Positions 35,701 to 48,939 of a stretch of DNA of 64,000 bases are shown here, in pieces. The notes under the pieces were generated by a model. The model did not search any database. It worked only from the letters and a program-made list of their open reading frames with translations, and had not been told where the DNA came from. Each line of letters starts with the position of its first letter. Positions within the stretch are counted from its first letter, which is position 1. This stretch comes from Rhizomys pruinosus. Lineage: Eukaryota > Chordata > Mammalia > Rodentia > Spalacidae. The position numbers and the translations under genes are program-made. Location: NCBI GenBank assembly GCA_009823505.1, contig VZQC01009601.1, positions 1,315,645-1,379,644 on the forward strand, given 5' to 3'.

Positions 35701-38700
35701 GAAGATTGAGGAAACAAATCCTAGTTTAGCACAAGATACTGTAATAATTAAGAAAAAAGCCTGTGCCTCCAAAGCATTGAATGCACCAATTTTATGTGTT
35801 TTAAAAGAAGCTGCAAAACTCATGAAGACTTGTGGCAGCAGCAGTAAGAAACTTCCCATTGATGCACCAAAGTCATCTTGCATTCTTCAAGTCACAGTTG
35901 AAGAATTTCATCATGTGTTCAGGAGGATTGCTGACTTACAGTCTCCACTGTTCAGGGGTCCAGATGATGACCCAGCTGCTCTCTTTGAAATGGCAAAGTC
36001 TAGCCAATCAAAAAAGTCATCAGATGAGTTGCCACAGAAGACCATAGATTGTACTACATGGCTTATATGTACCTGCATGGATACAGGAGAAGCTCTCAAG
36101 TTTTCCTTGAATGAAAGTGGAAGAAGACTAGGATTGGTTCCTTGTGGGGCAGTAGGGGTTCTGTTGCATGAAACCCAAGATCAGAAGTGGACTGTAAAAC
36201 CACACATTGGAGAAGTGTTTTGCTATTTACCTCTACGAATAAAAACAGGGTTACCAGTTCACATCAATGGGTGCTTTGCTGTTACTTCAAATAGAAAAGA
36301 AATCTGGAAGACAGATACCAAAGGGCGATGGAATACCACATTCATGAGACATGTCATTGTGAAAGCTTACTTACAAGCACTCAGTGTCTTACGGGACCTA
36401 GCCACTGGTGGTGAGCTGACTGGTTATACTTACTATGTTGCATGGCCTGATCCTGATTTAGTTCATGATGACTTTTCTGTGATATGTCAAGGATTTTATG
36501 AAGATATAGCTCATGGGAAGGGGAAGGAGTTGACCAGAGTCTTCTCTGATGGGTCTACTTGGGTTTCCATGAAGAATGTGAGGTTTCTAGATGACTCCAT
36601 CCTTCAAAGGAAAGATGTTGGTCCACCAGCCTTCAAAATATTTCTGAAGTACCTCAAGAAAACAGGCTCCAAAAACCTTTGTGCTGTTGAGCTTCCTTCT
36701 TCAGTAAAACTAGGATTTGAAGAAGCTGGCTGTAAACAGATACTGCTTGAAAATACATTTTCGGAGAAGCAGTTTTTTTCAGAAGTCTTTTTTCCTAATA
36801 TTCAAGAAATTGAAGCAGAACTCAGAGATCCTTTAATGAATTATGTTCTTAATGAAAAGCTTGATGAGTTCTCAGGTATTCTTCGTATTACCCCATGTGT
36901 CCCTTGCTCCTTGGAGGGGCATCCTTTGGTTTTGCCATCAAGATTGATCCACCCTGAAGGACGAGTTGCAAAGTTATTTGATACTAAAGATGGGCGGTTT
37001 CCTTATGGCTCTACACAAGATTACCTCAATCCTATCATTTTGATTAAGCTAGTTCAGTTAGGCATGGCAAAAGATGATATTTTATGGGATGACATGCTAG
37101 AACGTGCCGAGTCAGTAGCTGAGATTAATAAAAGTGATCATGTTGCTGCCTGTTTAAGAAGCAGTATTCTATTAAGTCTTATTGATGAGAAACTAAAAAT
37201 AAGGGACCCTAGAGCAAAGGATTTTGCTGCAAAGTATCAAACAATTCCCTTCCTTCCATTTCTAACAAAGCCAGCAGGTTTTTCTTTGGAATGGAAAGGT
37301 AATAGTTTTAAGCCTGAAACCATGTTTGCTGCAACTGACCTTTATACAGCTGAACATCAAGATATAGTCTGTCTTTTACAACCAATTCTCAATGAAAATT
37401 CCCATTCCTTCAGAGGCTGTGGCTCAGTCTCATTGGCTGTTAAAGAGTTTTTGGGGTTACTAAAAAAGCCAACAGTTGACCTGGTTATAAGCCAGTTGAA
37501 AGAAGTTGCGAAATCAGTTGATGATGGAATTACATTGTACCAGGAGAATATCACCAATGCTTGCTACAAGTACCTCCATGAAGCAATGATGCAAAATGAA
37601 ATGGCCAGGGCAACAATTATTGAAAAGTTAAAACTCTTTTGTTTCATTCTGGTTGAGAATGCATATGTTGACTCAGAAAAAGTTTCTTTTCATTTGAATT
37701 TTGAAGCAGCACCGTACCTTTATCAGTTACCTAACAAGTATAAAAATAATTTCCGTGAACTTTTTGAAAGTGTAGGTGTGAGGCAGTCATTTACAGTTGA
37801 TGATTTTGCCCTAGTTTTGGAAACTATTGATCAAAAAAGAGGAAAAAAACAAATAACAGAGGAGAATTTTCAGCTTTGTCGGCGAATAATCAGTGAAGGA
37901 ATATGGAGCCTCATTAGAGAAAAGAGACAAGAATTTTGTGAGAAGAATTATGGCAAAATATTACTGCCAGACACCAATCTTACGCTTCTTCCTGCCAAAT
38001 CATTGTGTTACAATGACTGTCCCTGGATAAAAGTAAAGGACACCACTGTCAAGTATTGCCATGCTGACATACCCCGGGAAGTAGCTGTAAAGTTAGGAGC
38101 AATACCAAAGAGGCATAAAGCCTTAGAAAGATATGCATCTAACATCTGTTTTACAACACTAGGCACAGAATTTGGGCAGAAAGAAAAACTGACAAGCAGA
38201 ATTAAGAGCATACTCAATGCCTACCCTTCAGAAAAGGAAATGCTGAAAGAGCTTCTTCAAAATGCTGATGATGCTAAGGCCACAGAAATCTGTTTTGTCT
38301 TTGATCCTAGACAGCATCCTGTTGATAGAATATTTGATGATAAGTGGGCCCCACTGCAAGGACCAGCACTATGTGTGTATAACAACCAGCCTTTTACAGA
38401 AGATGATGTTAGAGGAATTCAGAATCTTGGGAAAGGCACCAAAGAAGGAAATCCTTGCAAAACTGGACAGTATGGGATAGGATTCAATTCTGTGTATCAT
38501 ATTACAGACTGTCCTTCTTTCATTTCTGGCAATGACATCTTGTGTATTTTTGATCCTCATGCCAGATATGCACCAGGAGCCACATCAGTGAGTCCTGGAC
38601 GTATGTTCAGGGATTTGGATGCAGATTTTAGAACTCAGTTCTCAGATGTTCTTGATCTTTACTTGGGAAGTCACTTTAAACTGGACAATTGCACAATGTT

Positions 38701-41700
38701 TAGATTTCCTCTTCGTAATGCGGAAATGGCAAAAGTTTCAGAAATTTCCTCAGTTCCATCATCAGATAGAATGGTCCAGAATCTTTTGGACAAATTACGC
38801 TCAGATGGGGCAGAACTTCTAATGTTTCTCAATCACATGGAAAAAATTTCTATTTGTGAGATAGATAAGGCTACAGGAGGTTTGAATGTGCTATATTCAG
38901 TAAAGGGCAAAATCACTGATGGAGACAGATTGAAAAGGAAGCAATTCCATGCATCTGTAATTGACAGTGTCAGTAAAAAGAGACAGCTCAAAGACATACC
39001 AGTTCAACAGATAACCTACACTATGGATACTGAGGACTCTGAAGGAAATCTGACCACATGGCTGATTTGTAATAGATCAGGATTTTCAAGTATGGACAAA
39101 GTATCCAAGAGTGTTATATCAGCTCACAAAAACCAGGATATCACACTGTTCCCACGTGGTGGTGTAGCTGCCTGCATTACTCACAACTATAAAAAGCCAC
39201 ACAGGGCCTTCTGTTTTCTGCCTCTCTCTTTGGAGACAGGATTGCCATTTCATGTGAATGGCCACTTCGCACTAGATTCAGCCAGAAGAAACTTGTGGCG
39301 TGATGATAATGGAGTTGGTGTTCGAAGTGACTGGAATAATAGTTTAATGACAGCATTAATAGCCCCTGCATATGTTGAATTACTAATCCAATTAAAAAAA
39401 CGGTATTTCCCTGGTTCTGACCCAACATTATCAGTTCTACAGAACACACCTATTCATGTTGTAAAGGACACTTTAAAGAAGTTTCTGTCTTTTTTTCCAG
39501 TTAACAGGCTTGATTTGCAGCCAGATTTGTATTGCTTAGTAAAAGCGCTTTATAGTTGCATTCATGAAGACATGAAGCGTCTTTTGCCCGTTGTTCGGGC
39601 TCCAAACATTGATGGCTCTGATTTGCACTCTGCAGTCATAATTACTTGGATCAATATGTCTACTTCAAATAAAACTAGACCATTTTTTGATAATTTGCTA
39701 CAAGATGAATTACAGCACCTTAAAAATGCAGATTATAATATCACAACTCGCAAAACGGTTGCAGAGAATGTCTACAGGCTGAAGCATCTGCTTTTAGAAA
39801 TTGGTTTCAACTTGGTTTACAATTGTGATGAAACTGCTAATCTTTACCACTGCCTTATAGATGCAGATATTCCTGTTAGCTATGTGACTCCTGCTGATGT
39901 TAGGACCTTTTTAATGACTTTCTCTTCTCCTGATACTAATTGCCATATTGGGAAGCTGCCTTGTCGTCTTCAGCAGACTAATCTAAAACTTTTTCATAGT
40001 TTGAAACTTCTGGTTGATTACTGTTTTAAAGATGCAGAAGAAAGTGAGTTTGAAGTTGAGGGACTGCCGCTTCTCATTACACTAGACAGTGTGTTGCAAA
40101 CTTTTGATACAAAACGACCCAAATTTCTAACAACATACCATGAATTAATTCCATCCCGAAAAGACTTGTTTATGAACACATTATACTTGAAATACAGTAA
40201 TATTTTGTTAAACTGCAAAGTTGCAAAATTATTTGATATTTCCAGCTTTGCTGACTTACTCTCCTCTGTGTTGCCTCGTGAATATAAGACCAAAAATTGT
40301 ACAAAGTGGAAAGACAATTTTGCCAGTGAATCTTGGCTTAAGAATGCATGGCATTTCATCAGTGAATCTGTAAGTATGAAAGAAGACCAGGAAGAAACAA
40401 AACCAACATTTGATGTCATTGTTGATACCCTCAAAGATTGGGCATTGCTTCCAGGGACAAAGTTCACTGTCTCAGCCAGTCAGCTTGTGGTTCCTGAAGG
40501 GGATGTGCTGCTTCCATTGAGCCTCATGCACATTGCAGTTTTCCCAAATGCTCAAAGTGATAAGGTTTTTCATGCTCTAATGAAAGCGGGCTGTATTCAG
40601 CTTGCTTTGAACAAGATCTGTGCTAAAGACAGTGCATTTGTTCCTCTGTTGTCATGTCACACAGCAAACATAGAGAGCCCCACAAGTATTTTAAAGGCTG
40701 TACATTATATGGTCCAGACTTCAACCTTTAGAACTGAAAAACTAGTAGAAAATGACTTTGAAGCACTTTTGATGTATTTCAACTGTAATTTGAGTCACTT
40801 GATGTCTCAAGATGACATCAAAATTTTAAAGTCCCTTCCATGCTACAGGTCCATCAGTGGCCGCTATATGAGCATTGCAAAATTTGGAACATGTTATGTG
40901 CTTACCAGAAGTATCCCTTCAGCTGAAGTGGAAAAGTGGACACAGTCATCATCATCTGCTTTTCTAGAAGAAAAAGTGCACTTGAAAGAACTGTATGAGG
41001 TGCTTGGCTGTGTGCCTGTAGATGACCTCGAGGTGTATTTGAAACACCTCCTACCAAAAATCGAAAATCTCTCTTATGATGCAAAATTAGAGCATTTGAT
41101 CTATCTGAAGAATAGATTGTCAAACACTGAGGAATTATCAGAGATTAAGGAGCAGCTTTTTGAAAAACTAGAAAGTTTGTTGATTATCCATGATGCCAAT
41201 AGTCGACTAAAGCAAGCAAAACATTTCTATGATAGAACTATAAGAGTTTTTGAAGTTATGCTTCCTGAAAAACTGTTTATTCCTAAGGATTTCTTTAAAA
41301 AATTGGAACATCTGATAAAACCTAAAAATCAAGCTGTTTTTATGACATCCTGGGTGGAATTCTTGAGAAATATTGGACTAAAGTACATACTTTCTCAGCA
41401 GCAGCTGTTACAGTTTGCCAAGGAAATCAGTGTGAGGGCTAATACAGAAAACTGGTCCAAAGAAACGCTGCAAAGTACAGTTGACATCCTTCTCCACCAC
41501 ATATTCCAAGAGCGAAAGGATTTGTTATCTGGAAATTTTCTGAAAGAACTATCCTTAATACCATTCTTGTGTCCTGAGCGGGCCCCTGCTGAGTACATTC
41601 GGTTTCATCCTCAATACCAGGAGGTAAATGGAACACTTCCTCTTATAAAGTTCAACGGGGCACAAGTGAACCCAAAGTTCAAGCAGTGTGATGTGCTCCA

Positions 41701-44350
41701 GCTGCTGTGGACATCCTGTCCTATTCTTCCAGAGAAAGCCACACCCTTGAGTATCAAAGAACAAGAAGGCAGTGACCTTGGTCCACAAGAACAACTTGAA
41801 CAAGTTCTAAATATGCTTAATGTTAACCTGGATCCTCCTCTTGATAAGGTCATTAATAACTGCAGAAACATATGCAACATAACGACTTTGGATGAAGAAA
41901 TGGTAAAAACTAGAGCAAAGGTCTTAAGGAGCATATATGAATTTCTCAGTGCAGAAAAAAGGGAGTTCCGTTTTCAGCTTCGAGGTGTTGCCTTTGTGAT
42001 GGTAGAAGATGGTTGGAAACTTCTGAAGCCTGAGGAAGTAGTAATAAACTTGGAATATGAATCTGATTTTAAACCTTATTTGTACAAGCTACCTTTAGAA
42101 CTTGGCACATTTCACCAGTTGTTCAAACACTTAGGTACTGAAGATATTATTTCAACTAAGCAGTATGTTGAAGTTTTGAGCCGAATATTCAAAAACTCTG
42201 AAGGAAAGCAATTAGATCCCAATGAAATGCGCACAGTTAAGCGAGTAGTTTCTGGTCTGTTTAAGAGCCTACAGAATGATTCAGTCAAGGTGAGGAGTGA
42301 TCTAGAGAATGCACGGGACCTTGCACTCTACCTTCCAAGCCAGGATGGTAGGTTGGTAAAATCAAGCATCTTGGTATTTGATGATGCACCCCACTATAAA
42401 AGTAGAATCCAGGGAAATATTGGTGTACAAATGCTAGTAGATCTTAGCCAGTGCTACTTAGGGAAAGACCATGGATTTCACACGAAACTGATAATGCTTT
42501 TTCCTCAAAAACTTCGACCTCGTCTACTGAGCAGTATACTTGAAGAGCAACTCGATGAAGAGACCCCCAAAGTGTGTCAGTTTGGAGCATTGTGCTCTCT
42601 TCAGGGAAGACTCCAGCTTCTCTTGTCTTCAGAGCAGTTTATCACAGGACTTATTAGGATCATGAAGCATGAAAATGATAATGCTTTTCTTGCCAATGAA
42701 GAAAAAGCTATAAGACTTTGCAAAGCTCTCAGAGAGGGGTTGAAAGTGTCCTGTTTTGAAAAGCTTCAGACAACGTTAAGAGTTAAGGGTTTTAATCCTA
42801 TCCCTCATAGCAGAAGTGAAACTTTTGCTTTTCTGAAGCGATTTGGCAATGCCGTCATCTTGCTCTACATCCAACATTCAGACAGTAAAGACATTAATTT
42901 CCTGCTAGCCTTAGCAATGACACTTAAGTCAGCAACTGACAATTTGATTTCTGACACTTCATACTTAATTGCTATGCTGGGATGCAATGATATCTACAGG
43001 ATCAGTGAGAAACTTGACAGTTTAGGGGTAAAATATGACTCTTCAGAGCCATCAAAACTGGAACTCCCAATGCCTGGCACTCCAATTCCTGCTGAGATTC
43101 ACTATACTCTGCTTATGGATCCAATGAATGTTTTTTATCCTGGAGAATATGTTGGATACCTTGTGGATGCTGAAGGTGGTGATATCTATGGGTCGTATCA
43201 GCCAACATATACATATGCAATTATAGTGCAAGAAGTTGAAAGAGAAGATGCTGACAATACTAGTTTCTTGGGAAAGATATATCAGATTGATATTGGCTAT
43301 AGTGAATATAAGATAGTCAGCTCTCTTGATCTGTATAAGTTTTCAAGGCCTGATGAAAGCTCTCAAAGCAGAGACAGTGCTCCTACCACACCAACTAGCC
43401 CCACAGAATTCCTTACTCCTGGTCTGAGAACTGTTCCTCCTCTTTTCCCTGGCAGAGAGAGCCACAAGACTTCCTCCTCCAAACACCATTCACCCAAAAA
43501 GCTCAAGGTGAATTCTTTACCAGAAATCTTAAAAGAAGTGACATCAGTGGTGGAACAAGCATGGAAACTTCCAGAATCAGAACGAAAAAAGATTATTAGA
43601 CGGTTGTATTTGAAGTGGCACCCTGACAAAAATCCAGAAAATCACGACATGGCTAATGAAGTTTTCAAACATCTGCAGAATGAAATCAACAGATTAGAAA
43701 AACAGGCTTTTCTAGATCAAAATGCAGATAGAGCTTCAAGAAGAACATTTTCAACCTCAGCATCTCGATTTCAGTCAGATAAATATTCATTTCAAAGATT
43801 TTATACTTCATGGAATCAAGAAGCTACAAGTCATAAATCTGAAAGACAACAGCAAAGTAAAGAAAAATGCCCTCCTTCTGCTGGACAGACATACTCTCAA
43901 AGGTTCTTTGTTCCTCCCACCTTCAAGTCTGTGGGCAATCCAGTGGAAGCTCGCAGGTGGTTAAGACAAGCCAGAGCCAACTTCTCAGCCGCCAGGAATG
44001 ACCTTCACAAGAATGCTAATGAATGGGTGTGCTTTAAGTGTTATCTTTCCACCAAGTTGGCTTTGATTGCAGCTGACTATGCTGTCAGAGGAAAGTCTGA
44101 TAAAGATGTAAAGCCAACAGCACTTGCACAAAAGATAGAGGAATACAGTCAGCAGCTGGAAGGCCTGACAAATGATGTTCACACATTGGAAGCTTATGGT
44201 GTAGACAGCTTAAAAACAAGATACCCCGATCTGCTTCCTTTTCCACAGATCCCTAATGACAGGTTCACTTCTGAGGCTGCTATGAGGGTGATGGAATGTA
44301 CTGCCTGTATCATCATAAAACTTGAAAATTTTATACAACAAAAAGTTTGA
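32793..44350 (+). CDS. SACS: Sacsin, giant terminal coding exon
   Basis: The acceptor is tgtgatttacag at 32792. The exon starts GA (completing glycine) and reads [20 protein letters not shown] onward without interruption to the TGA at 44348-44350: 3851 codons of sacsin C-terminal sequence plus stop. Counting residues from the first in-exon methionine (32858): the second repeat has [13 protein letters not shown] at about 730 and [15 protein letters not shown] at about 804; the third has [13 protein letters not shown] at about 1797 and [15 protein letters not shown] at about 1870. These are the N-box (E and N-D) and glycine-lid of HSP90-like ATPases. A helical region at about 2910-2990 corresponds to the XPCB-like segment. 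A J domain at about 3555-3640 keeps the HPD triad ([11 protein letters not shown]). A C-terminal HEPN domain runs from about 3694 to 3825. The J domain recruits HSP70 and HEPN mediates dimerisation (family knowledge). All key motifs are intact. Confidence 0.99.
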
Positions 44351-44744
44351 AAGTATTTAAAGAAAAAAAGCCAGATTTGTAGCACAAATATGAATTCTTG
44401 TACTTCATTAAGCTTCATTGCCCATCTTCAGGAATTGTGAAGCACACAGCAGGTGGTTCTGGAAGATTTTTGAAGTTGTGTGACTCTTAACAGAAACTTA
44501 CTGAATTGAAAATTATTCTGAAGAGGGTAGAGAACGGCAATGTTGCTATTTGTGTTTGAACAATTGTGATGGCACATTATTGAACTGCACTTTATATAAC
44601 CAAAGCTTAGCTGTTTGTTAGATAAGAGTCTGCATATGTCTCTGATTAGGAGGAAGTTAATTTTTTTAATCATATTTTTGAAGGAGTTAATGAAACACTG
44701 GACATACTGGTTGAACAGATGAGGAAAATTAAGTCTTTGGGGTT

Positions 44745-44965
44745 TATAATTTTTTTATTTATTTTATGTGTATGAATGTTATACCTGCATGTATGTAAGT
44801 GTATCTGTGCTGTGCAGTACCCACAGAGAACAGAAGAGGATGTTGGATCTCCTGGAATTGGAGTTATAGAAGGTTGTTAGTTGCCTTGTGGGTACTAGTA
44901 CTTGAACCTGGGTCTTCTGTAAGAGCAGCCAGTGCTCTTAACTGCTGAGCCATCTCTCCAGTCTG
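44745..44965 (-). mobile_element. B3-type SINE, antisense, inside the SACS 3'UTR
   Basis: Antisense copy: tttattttatgtgtatgaat, cagaagaggatgttggat, cttgaacctgggtcttctgt and ccatctctccagtctg. It lacks the 18-bp duplication, so it belongs to the older group. It would be transcribed as part of the SACS mRNA. Confidence 0.88.
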
Positions 44966-45854
44966 TTTATCATTTTTTAAGTGGACAATTGTAAATGCAT
45001 TATTTTCTATCAGCTGGATCTGATTATATGACTTAGTTGTAATTTCATTTCTCAGTAGTACATTTAAAAATGGTACAGTATTTTAATCCTGTTACTTGAT
45101 GAGGAAATGAAGATAGCACTTACTTGGAGTGCACTGGGTGCACTGTACAGCTTTATTTTAAATGTTTTTTTTTTTTTTAATACCTTGTGTTTACAGGCTT
45201 CCTGACTTATAACCTATGAAAAACTCACAATCATGGCAGTTCCCATTACCAGATGTCAATATTGTTTCTTAAACTGCTTACCAGCATGACATTTATCAAC
45301 AGAATATTGGCCTTCTGTTTTGTGTATACATTTTCCACAAATGTTATAATTTAATAGTATGGCTGAACAAGATGGAGTCTTTTGTTGTCTAAAGGTGCTG
45401 CAGTTTAAAAAAAAATATGTTTCTCTTTCAATATGGCACTTAGTGGGAGTTTTAAAAAAATTTTCTTTAAATATATTAAAATTGTTGCTTATTGAAGTTA
45501 TATCCAGAAGTTTATAAAAAACTTATAAACTTATAAAAGAGGGATTATCAGCTTGTATTTTCTGCCACAAATGAATTAGAACTGACATTAAATTTTCATA
45601 ATGTTTGAGAGAACCATACATATTTAACGTATTTCTTTTGTAGAACATCTAAAAAAAAGTAATAGTTTATATAAGTGTACTGGCTGTAAATGATGCTATA
45701 TTTTATGCAATTAAGGGCTTACATACAGAACATTTTAAGATTTTTTTTTTTTACTTTTGTTGGTAATAAGGAATGTTTCCAACTCTATAATTACATTGCT
45801 TCTGAATGTGAAATCATGTATATTTTCTGCTATTAATATAAGTGCCATAATTTT

Positions 45855-45860
45855 AATAAA
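45855..45860 (+). promoter_or_regulatory. SACS: SACS polyadenylation signal
   Basis: AATAAA within ttttaataaagcaacatg, about 1.5 kb after the stop. T- and GT-containing sequence follows within 40 bases. Confidence 0.75.
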
Positions 45861-45880
45861 GCAACATGTATATAGTAAAT

Positions 45881-48187
45881 CCTTATAACTGGTTATTTGC
45901 TGAAAAATGTCATCCACTGGAAGTCAAGCTTAATTGTTCCCATGTTAAGGGGTGTGTGTGTGTTGGAGGTTTTAGTATACATTGTATATTGGGAATTAGC
46001 TACCCCTCAGCTGACATCTCCTTGACATTTTGTTTATCCCAGGCTGATTCACATTTGAGCTCTAACTGACAAAAGTTTTGTCACACAGACACTAGACTTC
46101 CCGGGTTCAGTGACCGAGGGCTTAGAGTTGAGTTCTTAGTTACCCAAATTCTGGGTCTCTAGCTTTATTTTAGAAATGCTTGTTATTTTGAAGCCCAGAT
46201 CCAGCACTTAGAATTTTCAACATTAAGTTTTCACAGAAAACCTTGCCTGGCTTTAGTGATAGTTGGTTAGTTGAAAACAACCAGCACAAGTTCACGATCT
46301 CTTATATGAAGCATTGGATCAGACGTGTTTTAGAATTTCAATTTAGCAAGTTAATCTGAGAGCCTGTCTACTTTAATAAGTCGTCATCCTGGGGTTGGCA
46401 GCACCCTACAGTTCTCTACAGTAAATCCATTAGTCTCTAATTGACTACATCATCTTGGTGATAGCCTTGTACAGTTCAGATCTGGTTCTGTCACTAACCT
46501 GACTACAGCAGATATTTTAGAGTTTGAAGTTGAGAGGAAGGAATTTCTGTCCTGAATTAATTTCTGTTTTTTACTCTCTTAAGCTTTTCTTTTTTTCCTT
46601 TTCTCATATTTGCTTCTGGATGTCTGGAGCAGACACTCCTGAGTAGGCCTCAGTTGGGATGGGTTTGGTATAGTGCCTTCCCTGGGGATGGGGCAAAAAG
46701 CTCAGAAAGATGGATGAAGCAGGCAGAGCCTGCATAGCAGGCAGCACAGTAGGGTGGAGAGCAGGGATGCTGAGAGCCAAGAATGATTTCTGAGGAATGT
46801 TAAAATCCTGATGGGCATAACAGTGGGAAGCTGTTCATGAATATGACCTCGAATGGGTGAGATTCATTTCCCTTTAATGCTGACTGATAAGTTGTGCTCT
46901 TTAATGTTTTATATAATCCCATGATACATCATAGTCCTGGTACATGAAAGCCATGGTTTTAGTTATGTCAAGGTTCTGCAGAGAAATGGCAAATGTTTGA
47001 AATTTACTGCTGGGCACTGCCGGGTGCTGGGAGTCTAGGCTCCTGTTAGGCTGACTGGCAAAAGTTCTGACTAGGAGCTGAGGCACACTCCAGGCAGAAT
47101 TTCTCAACACTTTGCTTCCTAAATTTGTTGCCCATTTATCTTGTTTTTAACAGATAGAGTGGTATGATTAATTTAAAAACCCAACCCCTGCTTCCAGCAC
47201 ATGGCAGGTGTTCTGGATGCTAGGTTTGAGGATATGGTGAGGGCACTCCAGCCTTGCTGTGGGTGCTAGTCAAACCACAGCCTGGTACAGTTTACCTACC
47301 AACATGACAGAATTACTCCACATATATTAGCCAAATTAGGTAACTTTTACTTAAATATTATGAATATAAAGGGTGAAAATGTATCTTTCATAGTAGAATG
47401 GGGATTCTGGATGTACCTTTACGTACTGTGAATGTGGCTTTCAAAGTTGTACTCTGCTCAGTTACATCTGCAGTGCTGACAGTCTCTTTGACTTGAGGCA
47501 AAATTCATTTGTCTCCCATGCTACAATACTGTAGAAGTGGATTTAAAATATGATGACTGAAGCCAATTTGGTCCCACAGTTATTTTAAATCAGGGAAATG
47601 AAGGGGGGGACAACCACACAAAACACACAACTAAAATCTTAGTGTGAGGGGCTCTGCCTTCTCTGAAGAACTTTGCAGCTTCTGCTGTTCCCAAAGAACA
47701 GTGGCTGGGTGAAGTGAGGGAGGACGCCACGCTCACAGGGTGTTTCTGCACCTTTCATAAGAACTTGGCATCCTTCAGAAAAGGGTACATCAGTCACGCA
47801 GGAGACCAAGGGGGATAGAGACTGCTGCTTTACTCCGCTGGGTTCCTTGTGCTGTAAACCCCACCTTTACTGTTTAAACTGAAGTTCTGTCCTTTACCTT
47901 TTTGGCTCTTGTGTCTCCTTGTCAATTGGTTTATTAAGTGTAAAGAAACCAAGTACTACTTTTCAGTCTCTAAAGTAACCATACTCATATTAGTATGATA
48001 GGAGTATCACTGTGTAATGTTCTTGGACTTGAAATAAGAATTTAAATTCCATGTATCTATAATTGTAGGTGAGAGCCCACCCGAAGTTTTTGACTCTAAC
48101 AGGATGACCTACGCCCAGCATCTTTCCAGACTATTACATAAACCTAAGAGTACAGAAAAGTCAAACTTTTATACACACATTTTTCTG
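45881..48187. other. Intergenic gap between convergent SACS and SGCG, no gene seen
   Basis: Single-copy-looking sequence with only short open frames on either strand. No recognisable gene, RNA gene or young repeat. Confidence 0.5.
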
Positions 48188-48530
48188 TCTGTGTGTGTGT
48201 GGGTATGTGGGTATGTGAGTATGCTCATTTGCATGTGTGTGTGAGCATGTGCACATGTCTGTGAAGACCCAAGGTTATGTCAGGAATGTTGCTCTGTTCC
48301 TCTTCCACTGTAGTCTTTTGAGGCAGGGTCTCTCGGTGAAGCTCAGAGCTCACTAATGTGGCTAGTCTCACTAGCCAGCTGGCTCTGGGGATTCTATGTC
48401 CATATCCCAAGGCTGGAGGTACAGGCGGGTTGCCATAGCCACCTCCCATTTACATGGGTTTTGATGATCTGAGCTCCAGTTGGCATAGAACATGCTTTAA
48501 CTACTGAGCAGTCTCCCCAGCCCCACACCT
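48188..48530 (-). mobile_element. B4-like SINE, antisense, with a TG-rich edge
   Basis: A TG-rich stretch (48191-48245) is followed by gaggcagggtctctcggtga, ctcagagctcactaatgtgg and ctactgagcagtctccccag at the right edge. This is the layout of antisense B4/RSINE-type elements. The exact subfamily is uncertain. Confidence 0.65.
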
Positions 48531-48614
48531 TCTGTTCTTCATGCTTTCTCTTTACCATTACAGCCTTACTTTGTAGATGTGTGTCATGAGAACAGATGTT
48601 CAGTGATACATGTC

Positions 48615-48939
48615 TGGTCTCCAAAATGATGGTTTATTTTAATCGCTCATTGGTATGTATATAGGAAGCAGGAGTAATTCGTGTAATTTCTTCCCTTAAA
48701 TACATATTGAAAATAAGATCGACCCCAAGTTCCTTTGAGACCTGTAGAGTTTTTTTGTTTTGTTTTCGGTGAACTCTGACGCACTGCACTGAATTGCAGG
48801 GAGAACTCGAGGTTCTGTTCAGTGTAAAGAAAGTGTGGCACAGACAGGACACTTGAAGACTGACCAGCTAGCCCTGCTTTTGTGAGGAGATAGGTGTGTG
48901 CTGTTGAGTATTGTACATTGCTTCCACACAGCAGTTCAA
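48615..48939 (-). repeat. Downstream duplicate of the SGCG 3'UTR end (copy A)
   Basis: About 325 bp that align with 49908-50252 at roughly 85% identity by eye. Shared blocks include ggtatgtatataggaagcag, cagtgtaaagaaagtgtggc and gtattgtacattgcttccac. The orientation is the same. It contains its own AATAAA on the - strand (48638-48633). There is no poly(T) start, so it looks like a segmental duplicate rather than a retrocopy. Confidence 0.88.

Larger units (their letters stand above)
44351..45880 (+). other. SACS: SACS 3' untranslated region
   Basis: This runs from the stop to shortly after the AATAAA at 45855-45860. It is AT-rich and contains one SINE insertion. Removing that SINE leaves about 1.3 kb, close to the length I recall for the human SACS 3'UTR, which supports this end point. 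No other strong canonical AATAAA is seen earlier in the unit. Confidence 0.75.

Noticed and set aside
40018..40467. 149-codon - strand frame inside SACS
   Set aside because: It is a shadow of the sacsin coding strand, with no independent evidence.
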